Positions 1-8,858 of a DNA stretch of 64,000 nucleotides are shown here, one piece after another. Position 1 is the first letter of the stretch. Every line of letters begins with the position of its first letter. Source of the DNA: Nonomuraea turcica (GTDB lineage Bacteria > Actinomycetota > Actinomycetes > Streptosporangiales > Streptosporangiaceae); assembly GCF_030718205.1 (NCBI RefSeq), contig NZ_JAUZQF010000005.1:310001-374000 (forward strand), in the 5' to 3' direction. The notes below the pieces were generated by a model. That model searched no databases and was not told the origin of the DNA. It saw nothing but the letters and a program-made list of their open reading frames with translations. A program made the translations under genes and the position numbers.

Positions 1-279
1 GACCCATCCTGGACGGAGACCATCGTGAAGAACCTGCCGCTGATCCGCCTCGGTGACGACAACGTCGACGTCAAGACGGTCAGAGGCTGCCTGTTCGCCC
101 GCGGTCACGTGCCGCGGGCCGCCTACGCCGGCGTCCAGGACGGGCTCGAGGGCTGGTTGACGTCCACCCGCTGCGACACCGGCCTGGTCGAGCTCGTCCG
201 CGGGTTCCAGCAGGCCGAGGGCCTCGACGAGGACGGCGTCGTCGGGCCCAAGACCTGGCCGTCGCTGCTGCGCGTGTAG
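1..279 (+). CDS. Peptidoglycan-binding domain protein, C-terminal part (5' end outside window)
   Basis: The reading frame is open from the first base of the window (DPSWTETIV...), so this is probably the C-terminal part of a longer protein rather than an 84-residue protein starting at the GTG at 25. The visible part resembles a PG_binding_1 repeat: LRLGD-like opening, a V-x-x-VRGCLFARGH helix, then GFQQAEGLDEDGVVGPKTW and a final L. Such domains bind cell-wall peptidoglycan and usually sit at the end of secreted hydrolases. No catalytic domain is visible here, so the activity is unknown. It converges on the S41 peptidase gene with only 6 bp between the stops. Confidence 0.65.
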   Translation, partial: DPSWTETIVKNLPLIRLGDDNVDVKTVRGCLFARGHVPRAAYAGVQDGLEGWLTSTRCDTGLVELVRGFQQAEGLDEDGVVGPKTWPSLLRV

Positions 280-285
280 GCGGGG

Positions 286-2214
286 TCAGCGGACGATCGT
301 GCGGGCCGCGACGAGCTCCCCTTCCTTATAACCCTCGACACGGACCACCTGGGCGGCGCCGATCCCCGGGACGGGGAACGTCACGGACTCCTGCGCCAGG
401 TCCACCGACAGCCGCGGCCGGCCGTCGAGGTAGACGTCGGCCCGGTCCACGAGCCGGCTCCGCAGGGTCAGCTCGCCGCTCGCCGCGGCCACCTGCGCCT
501 CGAGGCGGCGCACCGGCCGGCCGGCCAGCAGCTGCCCGGCCCGTTCGAGTAGGTCCGCGTTGCCCTGGAGCACGTCCCTGCGCGTCATGCGGTGCCGCTG
601 GTCGGGCACGACGCCGAGGTCCTCGACGGGGGTGCCCGCGAGGTCGTGCACGCGCAGGGTGCGCCGGATCGACACCCGCATGTTCGCCTGCCCCGCCAGC
701 GGCCTGTACGGCGTGTCCGCGGCCGGTTCCGGCAGCTCCAGCAGCGTGGTGAGCAACTGGTGCGTCCACACGTTGGCGCCGCCGGCGCCGGTGTTGCCGT
801 CCACGCCGAGGACGGGGCCGATCTTGTGGTCCTGGAAGCCGGCGGCGAAGATGTCGGTCGCCGAGTAACAGCGGGCGTCGGTGATCAGAACGACGGGGCC
901 GTGGTAGCGCTGGCCGACGGCGTTGGCCCCGTCGGCGGGCGTGATGGTGAAGCCGCCGGAGTAGACGGCGCCCGTCTCCAGCGCCTGCTCCATCGACCTG
1001 CACCACGGCGTGAGGTCGATCTGGCCGGTCGGGTTGTTCTTGTGCTGCCCGCAGATCCGCAGGTTGAGCGGCGTCGCGATGAACTGCGTCGGCTCCGGGG
1101 AGATCGGGTGGGGGGTGAGCGTCTGCAGGAGGAACTCGCTGGCGAAGATGTGCCCGCCGCCGTTGCCGCGCACGTCCACGATGAGCCCGTTCTGCGGCAG
1201 CAGCTCGATGAGCCGGACGAACTCCCGGACGAACCCGTCGGGGTTGTTGACGTTGAACGTGAACACGCGGATGTGGCCGTACGTGCCGGACGCGGTGACC
1301 ACACTCCTGGCCCGGAACACCGCCGGCATGGACGTCGGGACGTCCGCGCCCGGCGCCGCGGGCTCGGTCGTCAGGTCCGCGAAGGCCAGCGACTCCCGCG
1401 CCGTGACCGACGTGGGCACGTACAACATCGTGACGGCGCGGCCGATCTCGTCCGTGCCGAGGTCGAGCCCTTGAGCCACGGCCGCGGTGCTGAGCTCGTC
1501 GGCGTCGACGAAGGGCGGCACGTTGTCGGTGATGCGCCACTTCTCCCGCAGCTCCCGGGATATCCCGTCGCCGTTGACGTAGGTGAGCACCACCCAGTCC
1601 TCGTCGGGCGGCACGTGGATGCGCAGCGGCCGGAGGGTGAGCGACTGCAGGCCGCGCGAGTGCCGCGCCGCCGCGTTGCTACCGGCGAAGCGTGTCGCGT
1701 TGAGCGCCACCGCCCGCTCGATCGGCACCCCGTTCCAGTGCGTCACCTCGACGCCGGGGCCGAACCCGGGAGCGGAGAAGCCCTCGACGACCCTGGTCAC
1801 CACGTAGTGCGGGTCGTCGCCCTCGAAGTACTCCTCGATCTGGTACGGCAGGTACGCGATCTTGCCGGAGAACGGCACCGGCAGCAGGTAGTTGGTGTGC
1901 AGGTCGCGCATCGAGTGGAAGATCTCTGACAGCTCCTGGTGGAAGCGCCACTCCGGATCCATGCCCGTCTCGCTCTGCCGGCCGAGTCGCTGGGCCAGCA
2001 GCCTGAGCCGCTGGACCGGGTTCACGGCGTGCATCGCGGCCTTGAGCGGCAGGTGCACGTAGTTCTGCTCGATGAGCACGAGCGCCTGCTGGACCAGCGT
2101 GCGCCGGTCGGCGAGCGTCAACGTGCCCGCCGTGCGCAGGAAGTCCGGCAACTCCACCGCGTCGGCCAGCCGCTTCGCCATCGTCTCTGATGCCTCGGTC
2201 ATGCCTTTGCCCAC
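286..2214 (-). CDS. S41 family peptidase (tail-specific protease-like)
   Basis: A 642-residue protein with the S41/CTP peptidase core in its C-terminal two thirds. The stretch LIVDVRGNGGG (about residues 345-355) is the characteristic S41 strand, and CYSATDIFAAGF (about 450-460) carries the expected catalytic Ser, followed by DHKIG and a Gly-rich GNTGAGG turn. The N-terminal third (about 1-140) is helical and contains RDLHTNYLLP, as in S41 proteins with an N-terminal helical domain. No signal peptide or membrane segment is visible, so it may be cytoplasmic or non-classically exported. The start is uncertain: GTG at 2214 or the ATG four codons on at 2202. It lies downstream of the MFS gene on the same strand, 130 bp away. 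Substrate unknown. Confidence 0.85.
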   Translation of the reverse strand: MGKGMTEASETMAKRLADAVELPDFLRTAGTLTLADRRTLVQQALVLIEQNYVHLPLKAAMHAVNPVQRLRLLAQRLGRQSETGMDPEWRFHQELSEIFHSMRDLHTNYLLPVPFSGKIAYLPYQIEEYFEGDDPHYVVTRVVEGFSAPGFGPGVEVTHWNGVPIERAVALNATRFAGSNAAARHSRGLQSLTLRPLRIHVPPDEDWVVLTYVNGDGISRELREKWRITDNVPPFVDADELSTAAVAQGLDLGTDEIGRAVTMLYVPTSVTARESLAFADLTTEPAAPGADVPTSMPAVFRARSVVTASGTYGHIRVFTFNVNNPDGFVREFVRLIELLPQNGLIVDVRGNGGGHIFASEFLLQTLTPHPISPEPTQFIATPLNLRICGQHKNNPTGQIDLTPWCRSMEQALETGAVYSGGFTITPADGANAVGQRYHGPVVLITDARCYSATDIFAAGFQDHKIGPVLGVDGNTGAGGANVWTHQLLTTLLELPEPAADTPYRPLAGQANMRVSIRRTLRVHDLAGTPVEDLGVVPDQRHRMTRRDVLQGNADLLERAGQLLAGRPVRRLEAQVAAASGELTLRSRLVDRADVYLDGRPRLSVDLAQESVTFPVPGIGAAQVVRVEGYKEGELVAARTIVR

Positions 2215-2344
2215 CCCCAGGCGTCGTGGCGCGGCCCTGCCGGCCGGAAGGGGCGCCGGGCGGCCGCGCGGATCGGATTCCCGCAGGCTGGCACGGGACG
2301 GGCGGCGGCCGCCTCGGGGGCCGCCCTAGGGCTTTCCCTAGGTT

Positions 2345-3808
2345 TCACCCCACGGGGACCGGCCGGCTGTCGCGTGCCCGGATGAGCAGCAGCGAGATCG
2401 CCACGCCGGCCAGCCCCGCGGCCGCGGCCACCAGGCAGGTGGTGGCCAGCGCGCCGGTGAAGGCGTTCCTGGCCGTCTCCTGGGCGGACTGGCTCACCAG
2501 GTCGAACCGGCCGCCGGCCACCACCGCGGCCTGCCCGGGGAGCTCGGCCCCGATCCGGGTCGTGAAGATCGCCCCGAACGCGGCCACACCGGTGGCCGTG
2601 CCCAGCGGGAAGAAGGTGTTGGACAGGCCCGAGGCCATGCCCGCCCGTTCGCGGGGCACGACGTCGAGCGTGACGCCCAGCAGCGGCGGGAAGGCCAATG
2701 CCCCGCCGACGCCGAGCAGCACGAAGCCGGGCAGCGCGACGAGCCACGAGCTGTCCGGCCCCACCCTGGCCATCAGGACGAAGGCGATCGCGATCAGCGC
2801 GAAGCCCCCGGCCATCAGCCGGGACGCGGGGATCCGCTCCCCCAGCCGACCAGCCAGCGGGGCGACGATCAGGATGGGCAGGGTCAGGGCCAGCAGCCGC
2901 AGCCCGGTCTCCAGCGGAGAGTGCCCGAGCATGCCCTGCAGCCACAGGATCAGGTACGGCAGGATGCCGAAACTGGTGATCCTGGCCAGGAACGTCAGCA
3001 GCACCGCGCCGGTGAACGTCGGCATCCGGAACAGGCGCACGTCCAGCACGGCGTACGGGCGGCGGGCCTGCACCGCGACGAACAGGCCGAGCAGCACCAG
3101 ACCGGCGAGCAGCGCCGCCAGCACCCCGGGCGAGCCCCAGCCCTGGCCGGGACCGGCGATCAGCGCGTAGTTGAGCGCGAAGAGCATGGTGACGGCCAGC
3201 ACGGCGCCGGCCACGTCGATCCGGCCGGAGGGTGCCTCCCTGGCCGGCTCGCGCAGCCGCAGCAGCGCCCCGGCCAGCAGGATCGCCCCCACGGGCAGGT
3301 TGATCCAGAAGATCCACCGCCAGCCGAGGGTGTCCACCATCAGGCCGCCGAGCAGTGGCCCGAGCCCGGCGGCCGCGCCGCCCGCGGCGGAGAACGCCCC
3401 GATGGCGCCCTGCCGGGCGCGGCCCGCCGGATAGGCGCCGGCGATGAGCGCCATCGCGGTGCCCATGATCATCGCTCCGCCGACCCCCTGCGCGATGCGG
3501 AAGGCCGTCAGCGCGCCCGGGCTCCAGGCCGCCCCGCAGGCCGCGGAGGCGGCGGTGAACAGCGCGACCCCGGCCGTGAAGATCGCGCGGCGGCCGACGC
3601 GGTCGGAGACCGATCCCGCGGTGAGCAACAGGGCGGCGAACGCGAGCGTGTAGCCGTTGATGGCCCACTGCAGGCCGTCCAGACGGGCCTGCAGCTCACC
3701 GGCGATCTCGGGGAGGGCGACGTTGACGATCGTGATGTCCAGGGTGAGCAGAACCGCGGCCAGGCAGACCACGGCCAGGGTCCACCCGGCCTTCGGAGGC
3801 TGAGTCAT
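2345..3808 (-). CDS. MFS transporter, DHA2 (EmrB/QacA, 14-TMS) family
   Basis: A 487-residue integral membrane drug:H+ antiporter-type protein. It opens with the DHA2 first-helix signature LDITIVNVALPEI, has motif A as SDRVGRR, motif C-like GGAAAGLGPLLGG, and many hydrophobic segments compatible with 14 helices. I chose ATG 3808 rather than the in-frame GTG at 3823 because homology begins near MTQPP and because a -10 box (TACTTT on the minus strand, 3820-3815) lies exactly 7 nt before this ATG, fitting a leaderless transcript. The TetR gene lies directly upstream on the same strand. An iron-box-like element overlaps the predicted -35, so siderophore or metabolite export is possible; drug export is the generic alternative. 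Confidence 0.88.
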   Translation of the reverse strand: MTQPPKAGWTLAVVCLAAVLLTLDITIVNVALPEIAGELQARLDGLQWAINGYTLAFAALLLTAGSVSDRVGRRAIFTAGVALFTAASAACGAAWSPGALTAFRIAQGVGGAMIMGTAMALIAGAYPAGRARQGAIGAFSAAGGAAAGLGPLLGGLMVDTLGWRWIFWINLPVGAILLAGALLRLREPAREAPSGRIDVAGAVLAVTMLFALNYALIAGPGQGWGSPGVLAALLAGLVLLGLFVAVQARRPYAVLDVRLFRMPTFTGAVLLTFLARITSFGILPYLILWLQGMLGHSPLETGLRLLALTLPILIVAPLAGRLGERIPASRLMAGGFALIAIAFVLMARVGPDSSWLVALPGFVLLGVGGALAFPPLLGVTLDVVPRERAGMASGLSNTFFPLGTATGVAAFGAIFTTRIGAELPGQAAVVAGGRFDLVSQSAQETARNAFTGALATTCLVAAAAGLAGVAISLLLIRARDSRPVPVG

Positions 3809-3810
3809 GC

Positions 3811-3843
3811 GTACAAAGTACACAGAAATTAGGCAAACCTAAA
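3811..3843 (-). promoter_or_regulatory. MFS promoter with TetR-type palindrome and iron-box-like element
   Basis: Read on the minus strand: TTTAGG (-35, 3843-3838), 17 nt, TACTTT (-10, 3820-3815), 6 nt, ATG. The palindrome GTACAAAGTAC (3811-3821) covers the -10 and is a candidate TetR operator. TTAGGCAAACCTAA (3829-3842) is an inverted repeat matching 13 of 14 bases of the inner half of the DtxR/IdeR consensus (13 of 19 over the whole box) and overlaps the -35. Regulation by both factors is inferred. Confidence 0.5.
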
Positions 3844-3864
3844 TAGAGGGCGGGAGAGATCTGC

Positions 3865-4503
3865 TCAGCGGGTCGCCAGCGCGTCCACGAGCGCGCGGAG
3901 CCCGTGCAGGAAGGCGGCCTCGTGGTCGAAGGAACGCAGCGCGCGGCGGGCCCGCTCGGGGTCGTCGACCGAGGAGGCGAGCAGCTGCTCGCGGGCGGCG
4001 CGCCGCTCGGGCGCCACGCCGGGCAGGTAGGACAGGTGGCCGAGGACGTACCACCACAGCGCGGCGTAGCCGTCGGTCCCCTGCCGGTCGTCCTGGCCCA
4101 GCTCGGCGAAGCGGTCCAGGGTCCAGGTGAACAGGGCGGCGGCCCGCGGCGCGAACTGCTCGCCCTGGCGCAGGATCTCCACGACCCAGGCATGCTGGGC
4201 GAGGTAGGCGTCCACGGCGGCGAACGCGGCCACCAGCCGCTCCTGCGGGGTCCCCTCCTCGTCCGGCAGCGGCGGCAGTCCCTCGGCCACGTCCTCGAGC
4301 AACGCGAGGATGAGCGCCCGCTTGTCCGCGACGTGCCGGTAGATCGCCATCGGAGCGGCGCCGAGTTCGGCCGCGACCCGCCGGATGGTCAGCCCGCCGA
4401 CGCCTTCCGTCTCGGCCACTCGCCGGCCCGCGGCCACGACGATCCCGCGGGTGAGGAACTGGCGACGTCCGCTGGAGCTCGTACGCGTGACCACGTCTTT
4501 CAC
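3865..4503 (-). CDS. TetR/AcrR family transcriptional regulator
   Basis: About 212 residues from the GTG at 4503 (GTGAAAGAC...), preceded by GGGGTGGGGACTACA; the frame is open further up to an ATG at 4587, but homology begins only near the N-terminal helix-turn-helix. The HTH reads LTIRRVAAELGAAPMAIYRHVADKRAL, a standard TetR recognition-helix signature. The C-terminal ligand-binding region is all helical. The downstream MFS gene starts 56 bp after its stop, and a GTACAAAGTAC palindrome lies on that promoter, so it probably controls the exporter. Ligand unknown. Confidence 0.88.
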   Translation of the reverse strand: MKDVVTRTSSSGRRQFLTRGIVVAAGRRVAETEGVGGLTIRRVAAELGAAPMAIYRHVADKRALILALLEDVAEGLPPLPDEEGTPQERLVAAFAAVDAYLAQHAWVVEILRQGEQFAPRAAALFTWTLDRFAELGQDDRQGTDGYAALWWYVLGHLSYLPGVAPERRAAREQLLASSVDDPERARRALRSFDHEAAFLHGLRALVDALATR

Positions 4504-4642
4504 TGTAGTCCCCACCCCCTGCCACGTGATCGCTTCCGCCTGGGCACGGAGCGGGCTGCCGGGGCGTGCGGTAAAGGCGTTGTTCATGGAGATTTAATGA
4601 ACGTCCTCGACTGATCCCGGCTGGCGGGGTACGGGGACACCC

Positions 4643-7600
4643 ATGCTCGGACACCTCACTCGTACCTTGCGCCGTGTGACGGACGCGGTCGGCGCTCTCG
4701 GCGGGCGCTCGACCTGGACATATCCGGGCCGCATCCATCTGGAGCTGCTGCGCGAGCCGGTCCTGGCGGCCGAGATCGAGGGCAGGCTGCAGGCGGTCCC
4801 GGGCGTGCGGTGGGCCCGGGTCAACGTGCCGCTGAGCCGGGCGATCGTGGCGCTGGACGACCCGCCCGCCGACACCGCCGAGCTGATGCGCGCGCTGGAG
4901 GAGGCGGAGGCCAAGGCCCGGTCGCGGGTGGCCGCCGAGCCGCCGCCCGGGCTGGTCCTGGCGGCGGACCTGGGCGGCATCGCGGCGACCGGCGTGGAGT
5001 GGCTCCTCCACCGCACCCCGCTGCCCGGGGAGGTCGCCGGCCTGGTGTCGTTGGTCGACAACCTGCCGCGGCTCCGCGACGCCATCGACGACGCGATCCC
5101 CCTTCCCGCGCTGAGGACGTGGCTGCCGGTGGCGAGCGCCGCCGTGAAAGGGCTGGCGCCCGGCCTGACGGGGCTGGTGGTCGACACGGCCCAGCGTCTG
5201 GTGCAGATCAGGGAGAACCACGCCGTGGACAGCGCGTGGCAGGCGGTGCACGAGCGCCTGACCGGGACGCCGGAGCAGGCCGCCGCCTCCGCGGTCCCCG
5301 CCGAGCGGCCCGTCCCGCTGCCGCCCGGCCCCGCCGACCGCTACGCCGACCAGTTGCTCGCCGGTGCGCCGCTGGGCGGCCTGGTCGGCTCGCTGCTGAG
5401 CATGAACGCCCGGCGCGGTCTGCAGACGGCGATGATCTGCACGCCCAAGCCGGCGTTCGCGGGACGCGAGACGTTCGCGGCCGAGCTGGGCTTCGTGTTG
5501 TCGCGCCGCGGCGTGGTGATCGCCGACCGCGCGGCGCTGCGGCGCCTGGACCGGATCGACACGGTGGTGTTCGACGAGGACGTCCTGCTGTCGCCACGCA
5601 GTGCGATCGGCGAGGTGCGGCCCGCGCCCGGCGCCGACCATGAGGAGATCGCCACGTGGCTCTACCGGATGTTCGACCCCGACCGGCCGGAGGCCGCGCA
5701 GGAGGAGGGGCCGTGGCGGCTGCGGGCCCGCGGCCGGCGGCTCACCCTGACCCGCGACGGCGAGAAACAGGCGAGCGCCGAGACCGCGCGGCAGCGCTCG
5801 CCGGACGCGGAGGCGGCCGTGGCGGCCGCGCGCAAGGCCGGGTTGCGCGTGATCGTGCGGCCCGGCGCGGGCGCGGAGCGGGTGCGGGAGCTGCAGGCCG
5901 GCGGGGCGGGCGTGCTGCTGGTGTCCTCCGACCCCCAGGCCCTGGCGCAGGCCGACTGTGGAGCCGGGGTCACCCCGGGGGTCCGCACCGGCTCGGCGGC
6001 CGGCGCCCCGGCCCCGCCTCCCTGGGGCGCCCATCTGCTGCTCGACGACGACCTGCGGCCTCTGGTCGCGCTGATCGCCGCCATCCCGGCGGCCCGCGAG
6101 GTGGCCGCCGGCGGAGTGCGGCTGGCCCGCGGCGGCACGGGCGTGGGCGCCCTGTTCGCCCTCACCTCTCCCGCCCCGCGCTCGGCGGGCAACGCCCTGA
6201 CGGCGATGCACGTCGCGACCTGCCTGTCGATGGGCCACGGCGCCTGGCGCGCCTGGCGTACCACGCTGACGCCCGCCCTCACTCCGGCCGATCCGCGGCC
6301 GTGGCACGCGATGCCGGTCGAGACGGTGCTGCGCGAGCTGGACACCGGCCCTGACGGGCTGAGCGAAGCAGAGGCGGCGCGCAGGCGGACACCGGTCGCC
6401 GCCAACGGCAGGCGGCCGTCGCTGCTGCGCGAGACGGCGGCGGAGCTGGCCAACCCGTTCACGCCCGTGCTCGCGGCCGGTGCGGTGGGCTCGGCCGCGG
6501 TGGGCTCTGTCGTGGACGCCGCCCTGGTGTCCGGCGTGATGGGGCTGTCGGCGCTGGCCGGCGGCGTGCAGCGGGTGGCCACCGCGCGCACGCTGGCCCA
6601 GCTGGCCGGGCACGTACGCGTCCGCGCGCGGGTCCTGCGTCACGGCGAGGAACACGACGCCGACGCCCGCGACCTGGTCCCCGGCGACGTGGTGGTGCTC
6701 TCGGCGGGCCAGGTGGTGCCCGCCGACTGCCGGATCGTGGCGGCGGTCGGACTCGAGGCCGACGAGTCGGCGCTGACCGGGGAGTCCCTCCCCGTGACCA
6801 AGAACGCCGCGCCGATCTTCGCCAGGGACGTGGCCGATCGGCGCTCCATGCTGTACGAGGGCACCTCGATCGCGGCAGGCACGGCCACGGCCGTGGTGGT
6901 GGCCGTGGGCCAGGCCACGGAGACGGGCCGCGCCCTGGCCGCCGCCGAGGAGCGCGCCCCGCGCAGCGGGGTGGCCGACCGGCTGGCGCGGATCACCCGG
7001 GCCACCACGCCGATCGCCGGCGGTGCGGCGGCGGCGCTGACGCTGGCCGGCCTGGTGCGCGGCCGGCCTCTGCGCCAGGCGCTCGCCGAGGGCGTCAGCC
7101 TCGCCGTGGCCGCGGTGCCCGAGGGCCTTCCGCTGCTGGTCAGCGCGGCACAGCTGGCGGCGACCCGCCGGCTGTCGGCGCACGGCGTGCACGTACGCGA
7201 TCCGCGGACCATCGAGGCGCTCGGCCGGGTCGAGGTGCTGTGTTTCGACAAGACGGGCACGCTGACCGCGGGTGAGATCCGGCTGACCCGCGTCTGCGAC
7301 GCCCGTCGCGAGGTGTCCGTGCGCAGGCTGGGCGATCTCGAGACGGTCCTGGCCACGGGACTGCGCGCGACGCCCCGCCGGGAGAGCAACGGCGAGCACA
7401 GCCACCTGACCGACGCGGCCGTCGCCGCCGGCGCCGAGGCCGCCGGGGTGAGCCGCAGAACGGGGGTGCACGGCTGGCGGGAGCTGGCGGCCCTGCCGTT
7501 CGAGCCGTCCAGGGGTTTCCACGCCACCCTCGGCAAGAATGGGCGGACCAGGCTGCTCAGCGTCAAGGGCGCGCCCGAGACCGTGCTGCCGCGCTGCACC

Positions 7601-8845
7601 CGCGTGCGGGTGAACGGCCAGGAGCGCCCTCTGGACGACAAGGAACGGCACCGCGTCGAGGAACACGTCGAGCGTCTGGCCGCCTCCGGGCACCGCGTGC
7701 TGGCCGTGGCCGAACGCCCGGTGACGGGGCGCGACGATCTCGACGACGGCGACGTGGCCGACCTGACCTTCGCCGGGCTGCTCGGCCTGGCCGACGTGGT
7801 GCGGCACACCGCCAGCCCGGCGGTGACCCGCCTGCGCGCGGCCGGCGTGCAGATCGTCATGATCACCGGGGATCATCCCAGCACGGCGAGCGCCATCGCC
7901 GCCGAGCTGATCGAGGCCGAGCCACGGGTGCTCACCGGCGCGGAGCTGGACGCCCTGGACGACACGGAGCTGGACGAGCGGCTGCCCTCCGTCGACGTGG
8001 TGGCCCGCTGCACGCCGGAGCAGAAGGTCCGGGTCGTGCGCTCGTTCCAGCGGATCGGCAAGGTGGTGGCGATGACGGGCGACGGCGCCAACGACGCCGC
8101 CGGGATCCGGCTGGCCGACGTCGGCATCGCGCTGGGCCTCACCGGCACCCCGGCGGCGCGGGCCGCCGCCGACATCGTCGTGAGCGACGACCGGCTGGAG
8201 ACCATCGTCTCGGCGCTGGCCGAGGGCCGCGCCATGTGGGCCTCGGTCCGCGAGGCGCTGGCCATCCTGGTGGGCGGGAACCTGGGCGAGATCGGCTTCA
8301 CCCTGCTCGGCGCGCTCGCCGCCGGCTCCTCCCCGCTGTCGGCCCGGCAGCTGCTGCTGGTCAACATGCTCACGGACCTGGCGCCCGCGCTGGCCATCGC
8401 GCTGCGCGCCCCCTCGCCCGAGGAGGCGGCGAACCTGTTGCAGGAGGGTCCGGAAAGCTCGCTGGGCCAGGCGCTCACGCGTGACATCGCCCGGCGCGCG
8501 GTGATCACGTCGCTCGGCGCGGGGATCGGGTGGACGCTGGCCAGGTTCACCGGCACACCGGCGCGAGCGCGCACGGTCGGGCTGGTCGCGCTGGTCGGCA
8601 CCCAGCTGGCCCAGACGGTGCAGACCGCGGGACGGGACCGGACCGTGCTGCTGAGCGCCGTGGGCTCGGCGGTGGCGCTGGCCGCGATCGTGCAGACGCC
8701 CGGCCTCAGCCACTTCTTCGGCTCCACGCCGCTCGGCCCGGTGGCGTGGCCGATCGCGCTGTTCTCCGTGGGCGCCGCGATGGTCATCGACAAGGTCGCG
8801 GAGCGTCCGTTGAACACCATTATGGACAGGTTCATGCTGAATTAG
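4643..8845 (+). CDS. Large cation-translocating P-type ATPase (CtpH/CtpI-like)
   Basis: 1400 residues, far longer than ordinary P-type ATPases (about 700-900) and like mycobacterial CtpH/CtpI. Residues about 20-100 look like an HMA-type ferredoxin fold without a CxxC metal site. About 300-420 contains FDEDVLLS (D311) where a P-type ATPase would have DKTGTLT, suggesting a degenerate second HAD domain. The canonical pump follows: actuator TGES (712-715), membrane motif PEGLP, phosphorylation DKTGTLT (Asp869), and GDGAND (about 1146-1151). The membrane segment resembles P2-type pumps, but the transported ion cannot be read from it. Start ATG 4643; divergent from TetR. Confidence 0.88.
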   Translation: MLGHLTRTLRRVTDAVGALGGRSTWTYPGRIHLELLREPVLAAEIEGRLQAVPGVRWARVNVPLSRAIVALDDPPADTAELMRALEEAEAKARSRVAAEPPPGLVLAADLGGIAATGVEWLLHRTPLPGEVAGLVSLVDNLPRLRDAIDDAIPLPALRTWLPVASAAVKGLAPGLTGLVVDTAQRLVQIRENHAVDSAWQAVHERLTGTPEQAAASAVPAERPVPLPPGPADRYADQLLAGAPLGGLVGSLLSMNARRGLQTAMICTPKPAFAGRETFAAELGFVLSRRGVVIADRAALRRLDRIDTVVFDEDVLLSPRSAIGEVRPAPGADHEEIATWLYRMFDPDRPEAAQEEGPWRLRARGRRLTLTRDGEKQASAETARQRSPDAEAAVAAARKAGLRVIVRPGAGAERVRELQAGGAGVLLVSSDPQALAQADCGAGVTPGVRTGSAAGAPAPPPWGAHLLLDDDLRPLVALIAAIPAAREVAAGGVRLARGGTGVGALFALTSPAPRSAGNALTAMHVATCLSMGHGAWRAWRTTLTPALTPADPRPWHAMPVETVLRELDTGPDGLSEAEAARRRTPVAANGRRPSLLRETAAELANPFTPVLAAGAVGSAAVGSVVDAALVSGVMGLSALAGGVQRVATARTLAQLAGHVRVRARVLRHGEEHDADARDLVPGDVVVLSAGQVVPADCRIVAAVGLEADESALTGESLPVTKNAAPIFARDVADRRSMLYEGTSIAAGTATAVVVAVGQATETGRALAAAEERAPRSGVADRLARITRATTPIAGGAAAALTLAGLVRGRPLRQALAEGVSLAVAAVPEGLPLLVSAAQLAATRRLSAHGVHVRDPRTIEALGRVEVLCFDKTGTLTAGEIRLTRVCDARREVSVRRLGDLETVLATGLRATPRRESNGEHSHLTDAAVAAGAEAAGVSRRTGVHGWRELAALPFEPSRGFHATLGKNGRTRLLSVKGAPETVLPRCTRVRVNGQERPLDDKERHRVEEHVERLAASGHRVLAVAERPVTGRDDLDDGDVADLTFAGLLGLADVVRHTASPAVTRLRAAGVQIVMITGDHPSTASAIAAELIEAEPRVLTGAELDALDDTELDERLPSVDVVARCTPEQKVRVVRSFQRIGKVVAMTGDGANDAAGIRLADVGIALGLTGTPAARAAADIVVSDDRLETIVSALAEGRAMWASVREALAILVGGNLGEIGFTLLGALAAGSSPLSARQLLLVNMLTDLAPALAIALRAPSPEEAANLLQEGPESSLGQALTRDIARRAVITSLGAGIGWTLARFTGTPARARTVGLVALVGTQLAQTVQTAGRDRTVLLSAVGSAVALAAIVQTPGLSHFFGSTPLGPVAWPIALFSVGAAMVIDKVAERPLNTIMDRFMLN

Positions 8846-8858
8846 CACGTTAGGACGG

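Noticed and set aside
286..1540. Long Arg/Gly-rich frames opposite or alongside real genes (here and throughout)
   Set aside because: They are by-products of high GC content: skewed composition, no motifs, and they overlap well-supported genes.
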